Source of the DNA: Gammaproteobacteria bacterium
GTDB lineage: Bacteria; Pseudomonadota; Gammaproteobacteria; UBA6429; Thiohalophilaceae
Assembly: GCA_030593785.1 (NCBI GenBank)
Contig: JAUVGM010000111.1
Coordinates: 1-7,290 of the forward strand
Direction of reading: 5' to 3'
Length of the DNA stretch: 7,290 nucleotides
Within the stretch, counting starts at the first letter, position 1; each line of letters begins with the position of its first letter. Shown here piece by piece: positions 1-6,726 of the stretch. The notes beneath the pieces were generated by a model. The model saw only the letters and a program-made list of their open reading frames with translations, searched no databases and was not told the origin of the DNA. The translations under genes were made by a program, and so were the position numbers.

Positions 1-569
1 TTTCGAGTAAACCCGCAGAAATTTTACAGATCGTTGTTTTGCGTAATGGGCAAGAAAAAACAATTCAGGTTATTCCCGAAAGAATTGAACGGAATGGGAA
101 GTCAGTAGGACGATTAGGCCTGGGCCATAAAACAGGGGCATCTTATCCAAAAGAAATGCGAGTTACCCATGGCTATAATGTGTTTGAATCTATACCGAGA
201 GCATTTTCGCGCACATGGGATTTTAGCGTTTTAACATTGAAAATGATGGGAAAGATTTTTACTGGTGAAATTTCAGTCAAAAATTTAAGTGGCCCGGTTA
301 GTATTGCTCGATATGCAGGATATTCAGCAAGTGCAGGACTAGCAAGGTTTCTGGATTTTTTAGCTATTGTGAGTATTAGTTTAGGTATACTAAATCTTTT
401 GCCTATACCTATCTTAGATGGTGGCCATTTAACGTATTACTTCATCGAGGTTGTTCGCAAAAAGCCGGTTTCAGAAGAAACGCAGGAGTTTGCAAGCAGA
501 ATTGGTATGATTCTTTTATTTGCGTTGATGAGCGTTGCATTATATAACGACTTAGTTCGCGTATTTTGA
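1..569 (+). CDS. rseP: RseP site-2 intramembrane zinc metalloprotease, C-terminal part (5' end outside window)
   Basis: The frame is open from the first complete codon at base 3, so the gene begins upstream of the window; about 188 C-terminal residues are present of a family usually near 450. RseP is the inner-membrane protease that makes the second cut in anti-sigma-E factor RseA and clears remnant signal peptides. The visible part starts in the second PDZ domain (PAEILQIVVLRNG, then RLGLG), followed by the family motif NLSGPVSIA. Next comes a membrane segment ending in LLPIPILDGGH; the LDGGH at bases 414-428 carries the Asp that is the third zinc ligand in S2P proteases. A last hydrophobic segment (IGMILLFALMSVALYNDL) closes the protein, as in E. 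coli RseP. The HExxH half of the active site lies outside the window. Position directly upstream of bamA is the usual gammaproteobacterial order. The TGA stop at 567-569 precedes the bamA start by 29 bp. Confidence 0.95.
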   Translation, partial: SSKPAEILQIVVLRNGQEKTIQVIPERIERNGKSVGRLGLGHKTGASYPKEMRVTHGYNVFESIPRAFSRTWDFSVLTLKMMGKIFTGEISVKNLSGPVSIARYAGYSASAGLARFLDFLAIVSISLGILNLLPIPILDGGHLTYYFIEVVRKKPVSEETQEFASRIGMILLFALMSVALYNDLVRVF

Positions 570-598
570 TAATTAAAAATAAAGTTGTATTGGATTTT

Positions 599-2869
599 AT
601 GAGATATTTTTTTGTTGTTTTAATTTTTGCTGGTTTGCTACGAACAGCGTCTGCATTTGAACCTTTTGATGTAAAAGATATCAAGCTTGAAGGACTGCAG
701 CGTATTTCAGTTGGAACAGTTTTCAATTATTTACCGATTAAACCGGGTGATAAAATCACTAAAACTGAAGTTAAAAATGCCATTCGTGTGTTATTTAAAA
801 CAGGTTTTTTCAAAGATATTCACATTGAACGTGAAGGTGATGTGTTGGTTATCTTTGTGGCTGAACGTTCAGCAATTAATAAAATCAATATTGAAGGTTA
901 TGATGCTATTCCGAAGGAGCAACTAGATAGTGCATTAAAACAAATAGGTCTGGTTAAAGGGCGAGTCTTTAATCGTTCGATACTTGAAGGTCTGGAAAAG
1001 GAATTACAACGCCAGTATTACAGTTTAGGTAAATACAATATAAAAATTGATGTTGAACAAACACAATTAGAACGAAATCGAGTTGATATAACGATTAAGC
1101 TTTCTGAAGGTGAGTCCGCTGAAATCTATTCAGTTAATATTGTTGGTAATAAGAAGTTTTCTGATGAAAAATTAATTCAACAACTATCGTTAGCTGAAAC
1201 CTCATTTTTTGGTTCAAGAAACAATTATAAAAAACAGCAACTTGCTGCTGATTTAGAAAAACTCAAGTCCTTTTATTTAGACAGTGGATACATAAATTTT
1301 AATATTGAGTCAACCCAGGTATCTCTGGGGCCTGAAAAAGAAAGTGTTTATGTCAGTATAAACATTAAAGAAGGTGAGCTTTATACCGTACGCGATGTGA
1401 AACTCGCAGGTGATTTGATACTGCCTCGGAAAAAATTAGAAAAACTTATTAGTCTTAAATCAGGAGATATTTTTTCACGAAGAAAAGTTGTTGACAGCAC
1501 AAAAAGCTTAAGTGATTTATTAGCTGAAAATGGATATGCCTTTGCGAATGTAAATATGGTTCCTGATATTGATAAAGATTCTCGAAGTATTGCATTAACT
1601 TTCTTCGTTGATCCCGGCAGACGAATTTATGTTCGTCGCGTAAATATTAGCGGTAACATCAAGACTCAGGACAAAGTTGTCCGTCGTGAATTACGTCAAT
1701 TAGAAGGTGACTGGCTATCAACAAAACATGTTGCGCGTTCTAAAACTCGATTAGATCGACTTGGCTTTTTTAGCGATGTCAGCGTACAAACAAAACGTAT
1801 TCCTGGTGCAATTGACCAGGTTAATCTGGATTACCATGTTGTTGAAAAGCCAACGGGCAGTTTTCAGGCTGGACTTGGTTATTCTGATACAACAGGTCCA
1901 ACAGTTAATTTATCTGTTACTCAAGATAACTTTTTAGGTACCGGCCAGCGTGTTGGTTTAGCTTTTGATAATAGCTCGGTAACAAAACAGTACAGCTTTA
2001 ATTTTACTGACCCTTATTATACGGAAGATGGTGTTAGCCGAACTATTAGTGTTTCTTATCGTCAGGTAGATGCTGAAGAAGCGGATATCTCTAACTACAG
2101 CACGGATTCATATGGTGCTTCACTTTCTTATGGTGTTCCGCTTTCTGAATATACGAATTATCGTTGGGGTGTGAAATTTGATAGTACTGAGCTTACAACA
2201 GGAACTACGACATCACAGAATATACTGGATTTTATTGATGCTAATGGTCCAATAAATGACACTTTCCAGCTTTTTGGCAGTTGGGCTTATGACAGTCGGA
2301 ATCGTCGAATTTTTGCAACAAATGGCAGTTTAACCAGCATAAGGGGCGAAATTGCTGTGCCAGGTGGTGATTTAGAGTACTATAAAGTTGATTTTCGCCA
2401 TCTAAATTACTTCCCGTTTGGTGGTGATGTAACATTAGCTGTTAATATGAATTTAGGCTACGGGGACGCTTTTAGTAGCGTAACGGATTATCCTCCTTAT
2501 AAAAATTATTTTGCTGGTGGTAGTAGCTCGATACGTGGTTATGACGCAAATAGTGTTGGGCCCAAAGATATTGTGACAAATGATCCAACGGGTGGCAGGG
2601 TTAAGGTTGTTGGTAATATGGATTTAATTTTACCAAATCCATTTACAGAAAAAAGTGGTTCGACTCGGTTGAGTTTGTTCTTAGATGGCGGTAGTGTTTT
2701 TGAAGATGCGGATTCTATTACGAGTGATGATTTTAGATTTACGGCAGGTGTTGCCTTTATCTGGATTACTCCAGTAGGTGCGATGCGATTTAACTTTGCT
2801 AAAGCATTGAATGAACAAGTAGGCGACTCTACGAAATCATTTCAGTTTAGCTTAGGTTCTCCTTTTTAA
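599..2869 (+). CDS. bamA: Outer membrane protein assembly factor BamA
   Basis: BamA is the Omp85-family core of the BAM complex, which folds beta-barrel proteins into the outer membrane. From the ATG at 599 the protein has 756 residues (E. coli 810). It opens with a signal peptide, MRYFFVVLIFAGLLRTASA, with predicted cleavage before FEPFDVKDI. Five POTRA domains follow at roughly residues 20-90, 91-170, 171-259, 262-338 and 341-417, and the barrel starts near GSFQAGLGY (about 420). The conserved loop-6 motif is IRGY at 645-648, equivalent to (V/I)RG(F/Y), and the protein ends in FQFSLGSPF, a beta-signal with terminal Phe. The open frame extends upstream to a TTG at 566 that overlaps the rseP stop, and another TTG lies at 590. 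ATG 599 is preferred because it gives a standard signal peptide and has a weak GGA at 592-594. Loop 6 lacks the roughly 30-residue insertion that E. coli carries after this motif. skp follows after 12 bp. Confidence 0.96.
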   Translation: MRYFFVVLIFAGLLRTASAFEPFDVKDIKLEGLQRISVGTVFNYLPIKPGDKITKTEVKNAIRVLFKTGFFKDIHIEREGDVLVIFVAERSAINKINIEGYDAIPKEQLDSALKQIGLVKGRVFNRSILEGLEKELQRQYYSLGKYNIKIDVEQTQLERNRVDITIKLSEGESAEIYSVNIVGNKKFSDEKLIQQLSLAETSFFGSRNNYKKQQLAADLEKLKSFYLDSGYINFNIESTQVSLGPEKESVYVSINIKEGELYTVRDVKLAGDLILPRKKLEKLISLKSGDIFSRRKVVDSTKSLSDLLAENGYAFANVNMVPDIDKDSRSIALTFFVDPGRRIYVRRVNISGNIKTQDKVVRRELRQLEGDWLSTKHVARSKTRLDRLGFFSDVSVQTKRIPGAIDQVNLDYHVVEKPTGSFQAGLGYSDTTGPTVNLSVTQDNFLGTGQRVGLAFDNSSVTKQYSFNFTDPYYTEDGVSRTISVSYRQVDAEEADISNYSTDSYGASLSYGVPLSEYTNYRWGVKFDSTELTTGTTTSQNILDFIDANGPINDTFQLFGSWAYDSRNRRIFATNGSLTSIRGEIAVPGGDLEYYKVDFRHLNYFPFGGDVTLAVNMNLGYGDAFSSVTDYPPYKNYFAGGSSSIRGYDANSVGPKDIVTNDPTGGRVKVVGNMDLILPNPFTEKSGSTRLSLFLDGGSVFEDADSITSDDFRFTAGVAFIWITPVGAMRFNFAKALNEQVGDSTKSFQFSLGSPF

Positions 2870-2881
2870 TATAGGGATTTT

Positions 2882-3418
2882 ATGTTGCTGTTAAGAAAAT
2901 ATATTTATAGTTTTTGTTTAATTTTTTTTGCTACGATGGCAAGTGCTTATGCTGCTGACACTCGCATTGGTATTGTAAATACCGCAAAGTTATTAAAGGA
3001 AGCACCACAAGCTGAGGCAGCTCGAAAAAAACTGGAAAGTGAGTTTGCTCCTCGAGATATAAAAATCGTTGAATTACAAAAATCAATCAAAGCCCTGGAA
3101 GATAAGCTCTCTAAAGATGCGGCTATCATGAGTGATGCGGCACGTAAAAAACAAGAACGTGAAATAGTAACAAAAAAACGTGATGTTAAAAGAAGTCGCG
3201 AAGAATTCACTGAAGATTTTAATTTTCGGCGTAATGAAGAAATTGGTAAATTACAAAAATTAGTTTCAGAAACAATATTGTCTCTGGCAAAAGAAAAACA
3301 ATATGACATTATATTAAACGAGAGTGTAATCTATGTCAGCCCTCAAGTTGATATCACAGCAGACGTACAGGAGCTTTTGCGCACGCTGTATAAAAAAGAT
3401 CATTCAAATAAAAAATAA
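2882..3418 (+). CDS. skp: Periplasmic chaperone Skp (OmpH family)
   Basis: Skp is a trimeric periplasmic holdase that shields unfolded outer-membrane proteins between the Sec translocon and BamA. The ATG at 2882 is preceded by AGGGA at 2873-2877 and gives a 178-residue precursor (E. coli 161). A signal peptide of about 24 residues ends in AYA, with cleavage before ADTRIGIVN. The mature N-terminus (RIGIVNTAKLL) matches the family's first beta-strand. A long, highly charged, helix-forming stretch (about residues 40-135), rich in Lys, Glu and Arg, corresponds to the tentacle coiled coil. The C-terminal part (DIILNESVIYVSP followed by DITADV) matches the end of the E. coli protein, and a Lys-rich tail of about ten residues (KKDHSNKK) extends beyond it. 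It sits 12 bp after bamA and 35 bp before lpxD, consistent with co-transcription. Confidence 0.93.
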   Translation: MLLLRKYIYSFCLIFFATMASAYAADTRIGIVNTAKLLKEAPQAEAARKKLESEFAPRDIKIVELQKSIKALEDKLSKDAAIMSDAARKKQEREIVTKKRDVKRSREEFTEDFNFRRNEEIGKLQKLVSETILSLAKEKQYDIILNESVIYVSPQVDITADVQELLRTLYKKDHSNKK

Positions 3419-3442
3419 TTAATGTAATAACATCAATATTAT

Positions 3443-3450
3443 AAGGTGGG
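3443..3450 (+). promoter_or_regulatory. Ribosome binding site supporting the GTG start of lpxD
   Basis: AAGGTGGG lies just upstream of the GTG at 3454; measured from the AAGG core the spacing is 7 nt. An in-frame TAA at 3442-3444 excludes any start further upstream, so GTG 3454 is the first possible initiator. The protein from this codon also aligns with the N-terminus expected for LpxD. Confidence 0.75.
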
Positions 3451-3453
3451 CCA

Positions 3454-4488
3454 GTGAAATATACACTGGGTGAACTAGCAAAACATGTTTCAGGTGAAGT
3501 GAAGGGTGATGCCTCTTGTGAAATAGAGAGCGTGGGAACTCTTCATCACGCTGATAGAACTCAAATTAGTTTTTTAACCAATCCATCTTATCGCAAACAG
3601 CTTGCTTCTAGTCAGGCTGGTGCAGTAATCATGTCAGCAGCCGATGCTGAACTTTGCACTATAAATGCCATTATTAGCAGTAATCCCTATGCTGCTTATG
3701 CAAAGATAGCAGCTTTACTTTCTCCTGCTGAAGAATACGAAACAGGCATTGATCCTGCCGCTCATATAGCAACCGATGTAGATATTAATAACAATGTCAG
3801 TATTGCTGCTGGTGTTGTGATTGAAGCTGGTGTCACACTCGCCGATTCGGTGCGAATTGGACCGGGTTGCGTATTACTAAAAAATGTTAAAATTGGTGCT
3901 GATTCCGTCTTAACAGCGAATGTTACCGTGGCTGCTGGCTGTGAGATTGGAGAGCGAAATCTAATCCATCCTGGAGTGGTCATTGGTGCAGATGGTTTCG
4001 GACAAGCCATGGATAATGGAAGTTGGATCAAGGTTCCCCAATTGGGTAGAGTTGTGATTGGAGACGATGTTGAAATCGGGGCTAATACGACAATAGATCG
4101 TGGTGCGATAGAAGACACCATCATTGAAGATAACGTTAAACTCGATAATCAGATTCAGGTTGCACATAATGTAATAATTGGTGCACATACCGCAATTGCG
4201 GGTTGTACTGCGATTGCAGGTAGCACAAAAATAGGAAAACACTGTAGAATAGCCGGCATGGTTGGGATTGTTGGTCATTTAGAAATTGCTGATAATGTTA
4301 CCGTTACCGCTAAGTCATTGGTGAGTGGCTCTATAAAGAAGGCCGGTGTTTATTCAGCGGGTACACCACTCGAACCTAGCCAACAGTGGCGAAAAAATAC
4401 GATTAGATTCAAGCAGTTAGATGATATGGCTAAACGTTTGAATAAGTTAGAAAAACAATATGCTGGTACCAATGAGTCTGGCAAATAA
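3454..4488 (+). CDS. lpxD: UDP-3-O-(3-hydroxyacyl)glucosamine N-acyltransferase LpxD
   Basis: LpxD performs the third step of lipid A synthesis, moving a 3-hydroxyacyl chain from ACP to the 2-amino group of UDP-3-O-acylglucosamine in the cytoplasm. The 344-residue product (E. coli about 341) starts at GTG. An N-terminal uridine-binding domain spans about residues 1-100 and includes TQISFLTNPSYRKQL and SNPYAAYAKIA. A left-handed beta-helix of hexapeptide repeats spans about 101-300, and a C-terminal helical segment (about 310-335, LDDMAKRLNKLEKQ) follows. The catalytic His is H238 in VAHNV, corresponding to E. coli H239, and GADGFG and IGRVxIG-type family motifs are present (GADGFGQA, LGRVVIGDDVEIGA, TTIDRGA). 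At the position I align with E. coli Met290, proposed as its acyl-length ruler, this protein has Leu289. The gene lies 35 bp after skp and 23 bp before fabZ, the standard order. Confidence 0.96.
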   Translation: MKYTLGELAKHVSGEVKGDASCEIESVGTLHHADRTQISFLTNPSYRKQLASSQAGAVIMSAADAELCTINAIISSNPYAAYAKIAALLSPAEEYETGIDPAAHIATDVDINNNVSIAAGVVIEAGVTLADSVRIGPGCVLLKNVKIGADSVLTANVTVAAGCEIGERNLIHPGVVIGADGFGQAMDNGSWIKVPQLGRVVIGDDVEIGANTTIDRGAIEDTIIEDNVKLDNQIQVAHNVIIGAHTAIAGCTAIAGSTKIGKHCRIAGMVGIVGHLEIADNVTVTAKSLVSGSIKKAGVYSAGTPLEPSQQWRKNTIRFKQLDDMAKRLNKLEKQYAGTNESGK

Positions 4489-4496
4489 TAATATTT

Positions 4497-4503
4497 AAGA
4501 GGA
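4497..4503 (+). promoter_or_regulatory. Ribosome binding site supporting the TTG start of fabZ
   Basis: AAGAGGA is a good Shine-Dalgarno match, 8 nt upstream of the TTG at 4512. No in-frame ATG or GTG lies between the lpxD stop and this TTG. The resulting N-terminus (MKELDIHQILEHLPHR) is the right length for FabZ. Confidence 0.75.
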
Positions 4504-4511
4504 AGCAGGCG

Positions 4512-4958
4512 TTGAAAGAACTTGATATACATCAAATCCTTGAACATTTACCCCATCGTTACCCATTTTTATTAATTGATCGGGTGACAGAATGTATACC
4601 TGGTAAATCATTAACGGGCTATAAAAATGTAACTTATAATGAACCGTATTTTACAGGGCATTTTCCACAACGTCCTGTTATGCCTGGTGTACTAATACTT
4701 GAAGCTTTAGCACAAGCAACCGGTATTCTGGCTTTTCGCACGATAGGCAAAGTTCCTGATGGTAGTTCATTATATTATTTTGTAGGTATTGATAAAGCAC
4801 GTTTCAAACAACCTGTAGAACCAGGCGATCAACTTATTTTGCATGTGGATTTTGTGAAAGAAAAACGTAATATCTGGAAGTTTGTTGGTACAGCTTCAGT
4901 TGATGGAAAAGTTGTTTGTAGCGCAGATCTTATGTGTGCCGAACGTGAAGCCATTTAA
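4512..4958 (+). CDS. fabZ: 3-hydroxyacyl-ACP dehydratase FabZ
   Basis: FabZ dehydrates (3R)-hydroxyacyl-ACP to trans-2-enoyl-ACP in the type II fatty acid elongation cycle, in the cytoplasm. The product has 148 residues (E. coli 151) and is a single hot-dog fold. The N-terminal LPHRYPFLLIDRV motif is intact. Catalytic residues are H50 in TGHFP and E64 in GVLILEALAQATG, equivalent to E. coli His54 and Glu68. YYFVGIDKARFKQPVEPGDQ is the conserved central region. The start is a TTG with a good Shine-Dalgarno sequence. Its place between lpxD and lpxA is typical; FabZ and the two acyltransferases compete for 3-hydroxyacyl-ACP, so co-expression can balance phospholipid against lipid A. The gap after it (82 bp) is much longer than the others in the cluster and holds an inverted repeat. 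Confidence 0.97.
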   Translation: MKELDIHQILEHLPHRYPFLLIDRVTECIPGKSLTGYKNVTYNEPYFTGHFPQRPVMPGVLILEALAQATGILAFRTIGKVPDGSSLYYFVGIDKARFKQPVEPGDQLILHVDFVKEKRNIWKFVGTASVDGKVVCSADLMCAEREAI

Positions 4959-4984
4959 TAAAACCAGATCAGACTTTTAATAAT

Positions 4985-5054
4985 GGGGTCAGATTCAATT
5001 TTAATCATGAGTTGTTGAGAATAAAAATAAGGTAGAAAAATTGAGTCTGACCCC
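4985..5054. repeat. GGGGTCAGA-type inverted repeat overlapping the lpxA start
   Basis: The left arm is 4985-5002 (GGGGTCAGATTCAATTTT) and the right arm 5037-5054 (AAAATTGAGTCTGACCCC). They are reverse complements at 17 of 18 positions, and the single mismatch becomes a G-U pair in + strand RNA. The loop is 34 nt (5003-5036). There is no T-tract after the stem on either strand, so it is not an intrinsic terminator. From general knowledge, dispersed palindromes with GGGGTCAGA/TCTGACCCC ends recur in many gammaproteobacterial genomes and sometimes accompany REP-associated (Y1-type) transposases. Membership in such a dispersed family is inference here, as only one copy is in view. A looser TCAGACTTTTAA stretch at about 4969-4980 resembles part of the left arm. 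Confidence 0.85.
5029..5032 (+). promoter_or_regulatory. Ribosome binding site of lpxA, in the hairpin loop
   Basis: AAGG lies 8 nt upstream of the TTG at 5041 and is the only purine-rich Shine-Dalgarno-like element near it. If the inverted repeat folds in the mRNA, this site is in the loop whereas the start codon is in the right arm of the stem. The stem could therefore restrict initiation. The folding effect is inference. Confidence 0.55.
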
Positions 5055-5829
5055 TTCTAAAATACATCCTACTGCAGTAATTGACCCATCCGCAAAAATT
5101 GCTGACTCCGTAGAAATTGGTGCATATTCAATCATTGGTGCCGATGTTGAGATTGGAGAAAAAACCTGGGTTGGTCCTCATGTTGTCATTCAAGGTCCCA
5201 CTAAAATTGGTGCTGAGAATAAATTATTTCAGTTTTTATCTATTGGCGAAGTTCCGCAAGACAAAAAATTTCATGGGGAAGTATCTTATCTGGAAATTGG
5301 TGATCGTAACACCATACGTGAATTTGCTACCATAAATCGTGGTACCGAAGATGGTGGTGGTACCACACGGATAGGCAACGATAACTGGCTTATGGCTTAT
5401 ATTCATATCGCCCATGATTGCCAGGTAGGGAACAATACTATTTTTGCTAATAACGCTTCCCTGGCAGGACATGCCGTCATTGAAGATTTTGTAATTCTTG
5501 GTGGTTTTACATTAGTACATCAATATTGCAAAATTGGACAACATGCATTTTGCGGAATGGGCAGTGCAATTAATAAAGATGTACCTCCATATACAATGAT
5601 AAATGGTAGCCCTGCTCATGCTCATGGTTTAAATAGCGAAGGAATAAAACGTAAAGGCTTTAGTAAAGAAACACTTAAAGCCTTACGTGATGCATATAAA
5701 ATTATTTATCGTTCAAGCAACACCATTGAAGTGGCAAAAGAAGAATTGAAATCACTTGCTGAACAATTCCCTGAGGTGAAAAACGTACTAAGTTTTCTTG
5801 AGCAAAGTGAACGTGGTATATTACGTTAA
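5041..5829 (+). CDS. lpxA: UDP-N-acetylglucosamine 3-O-acyltransferase LpxA
   Basis: LpxA starts lipid A synthesis by transferring a 3-hydroxyacyl chain from ACP to the 3-OH of UDP-GlcNAc in the cytoplasm; it works as a trimer. The product has 262 residues, the same as E. coli. A left-handed beta-helix of hexapeptide repeats covers about residues 8-185, and a helical C-terminal domain follows. Catalytic H125 is in IAHDC, and H122, NRGTEDGGG, NNASLAGH and DVPPY are all conserved. Residue 173 is Met (CGMGSA), where E. coli has Gly173. The TTG start is forced: upstream in frame there is only GTT GTT GAG AAT AAA AAT AAG GTA GAA AAA back to a TGA at 5008-5010, and the next in-frame ATG is near residue 118, inside the helix. 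Codons 1-5 (MSLTP) are encoded by the right arm of the inverted repeat; family similarity begins at IHPTAVID. Confidence 0.95.
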   Translation: MSLTPSKIHPTAVIDPSAKIADSVEIGAYSIIGADVEIGEKTWVGPHVVIQGPTKIGAENKLFQFLSIGEVPQDKKFHGEVSYLEIGDRNTIREFATINRGTEDGGGTTRIGNDNWLMAYIHIAHDCQVGNNTIFANNASLAGHAVIEDFVILGGFTLVHQYCKIGQHAFCGMGSAINKDVPPYTMINGSPAHAHGLNSEGIKRKGFSKETLKALRDAYKIIYRSSNTIEVAKEELKSLAEQFPEVKNVLSFLEQSERGILR

Positions 5830-5858
5830 GCATTGATTAATTATTAAATGATTTTTCA

Positions 5859-6719
5859 ATGAAAATTATTTATATAGGTTCATCAGGTTCTTTATCTTTA
5901 ATTCCACTACAAGCTTTAATTTCTTCTAAACATGAAATATGTGCACTTGCATTTGATGATCTAAATACTAGTTTTAATGTAGTCACCCCAAATAGTATTC
6001 AATCTTTAGCCTTACGTAATTCAATTCCATTTATTAAATTTGATAAAAAATATACAGGTGTACTTTCACAGTTAACGTCGTATCAAGCGGATTTAATTAT
6101 TGTATCGTGTTACGCAAGAAAACTCCCATATTCGATTTTTTCTTTATCAAAAAAAGGTTGTTTTAATATACATCCATCATTACTTCCAAAATTTCGCGGT
6201 CCAGTTCCTTTGTTTTGGCAATTTAGAGATGGTATTAGTGATTTTGGTGTCACCGTACATCGTGTGGATGAAGAGTTTGATGCCGGTAATATTATTTCTC
6301 AAACTAAAGTTGAGATGCGGGATGGCATAAGTATAAAGGAGGCAACTGAATTACTCGCGTTTACAGCAAGAGATTTAATTTTGAGTACTCTTAATGATAT
6401 TGAAGATAATAGTACGATTGAAATACAACAAAATAAACCGGCTTCCAATTACCAATCATTTCCGGTATTAGGCGATTATACAGTGAGTCCCTTGTGGACG
6501 GCTAAAAGAATATATAATTTTATCAATGCTTACAAAGCAAAGGATGCTTCATTTCTATGTGAAGTTGATGGGGTAAATTATAAATTGATAAACGCGTACT
6601 CTTATCAAGAGAACCCCTATGATAATATGAACGGTAATATCACCTTACAAGAAGGGGATAAAATTTCATTTGCCTGCCAGAATAGTTATATTCAATGCCA
6701 AATATGGGTAGAGAATTAG
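5859..6719 (+). CDS. Formyltransferase-family protein (methionyl-tRNA/sugar-N-formyltransferase-like), acceptor unknown
   Basis: The 286-residue product has a formyltransferase N-terminal Rossmann-like domain (about 1-180) starting MKIIYIGSSG. It includes FNIHPSLLPKFRG, and the family catalytic triad reads as N103, H105 and D141 (the latter in DEEFDAGNI). These enzymes use 10-formyltetrahydrofolate. Residues about 205-286 (VSPLWTAKRIYNFINAYKAK, then VDGVNYKLINAYSY) resemble a Formyl_trans_C domain. It is shorter than housekeeping Fmt (about 315), and FRGPVPLFWQFRDG replaces Fmt's usual WRGAAPIxRA, so I doubt it is the main Fmt. A sugar-amine formyltransferase or related enzyme is the alternative. 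The ATG at 5859, 29 bp after lpxA, lacks a clear Shine-Dalgarno sequence. Parts are very AT-rich (hand count 14/60 G+C at 6001-6060), although bamA has similar stretches. It occupies the place where lpxB normally follows lpxA, so a role in lipid A or LPS modification is possible but unproven. Confidence 0.8.
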   Translation: MKIIYIGSSGSLSLIPLQALISSKHEICALAFDDLNTSFNVVTPNSIQSLALRNSIPFIKFDKKYTGVLSQLTSYQADLIIVSCYARKLPYSIFSLSKKGCFNIHPSLLPKFRGPVPLFWQFRDGISDFGVTVHRVDEEFDAGNIISQTKVEMRDGISIKEATELLAFTARDLILSTLNDIEDNSTIEIQQNKPASNYQSFPVLGDYTVSPLWTAKRIYNFINAYKAKDASFLCEVDGVNYKLINAYSYQENPYDNMNGNITLQEGDKISFACQNSYIQCQIWVEN

Positions 6720-6726
6720 ATAGGTT

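Noticed and set aside
566..598. TTG at 566 (overlapping the rseP stop) or TTG at 590 as the bamA start
   Set aside because: Neither has a Shine-Dalgarno sequence, and they add 11 or 3 residues ahead of a complete signal peptide that begins at ATG 599. Translational coupling at 566 cannot be fully excluded.
2947..3309. Antisense open frame of 120 codons across skp
   Set aside because: Its Ser/Arg-rich composition is the mirror of the Lys/Glu-rich Skp coding strand, and skp itself is clear.
3419..3453. Small ATGT/ACAT palindrome in the skp-lpxD gap as a regulatory hairpin
   Set aside because: Only about four A-T-rich base pairs; too weak to support a structure.
3762..4278. Long antisense open frames inside lpxD (- strand, 105 and 120 codons)
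   Set aside because: They lie wholly within a well-supported gene, resemble no known protein and are low-complexity mirrors of the hexapeptide-repeat coding sequence.
4985..5060. The fabZ-lpxA inverted repeat as a rho-independent terminator
   Set aside because: The right arm is followed by TTCTAAAAT rather than a T-run, the reverse strand also lacks one, and the downstream gene lpxA starts inside the structure.
5795..5858. A sigma-70 promoter for the formyltransferase gene at the lpxA 3' end
   Set aside because: TTGAGC and TATATT are present but only about 13 nt apart, too close for a standard promoter, and other matches are chance-level in AT-rich DNA.
5848..5862. A four-codon ORF (MIFQ) whose TGA overlaps the formyltransferase ATG
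   Set aside because: It has no ribosome binding site and such short ORFs are expected by chance in AT-rich DNA.
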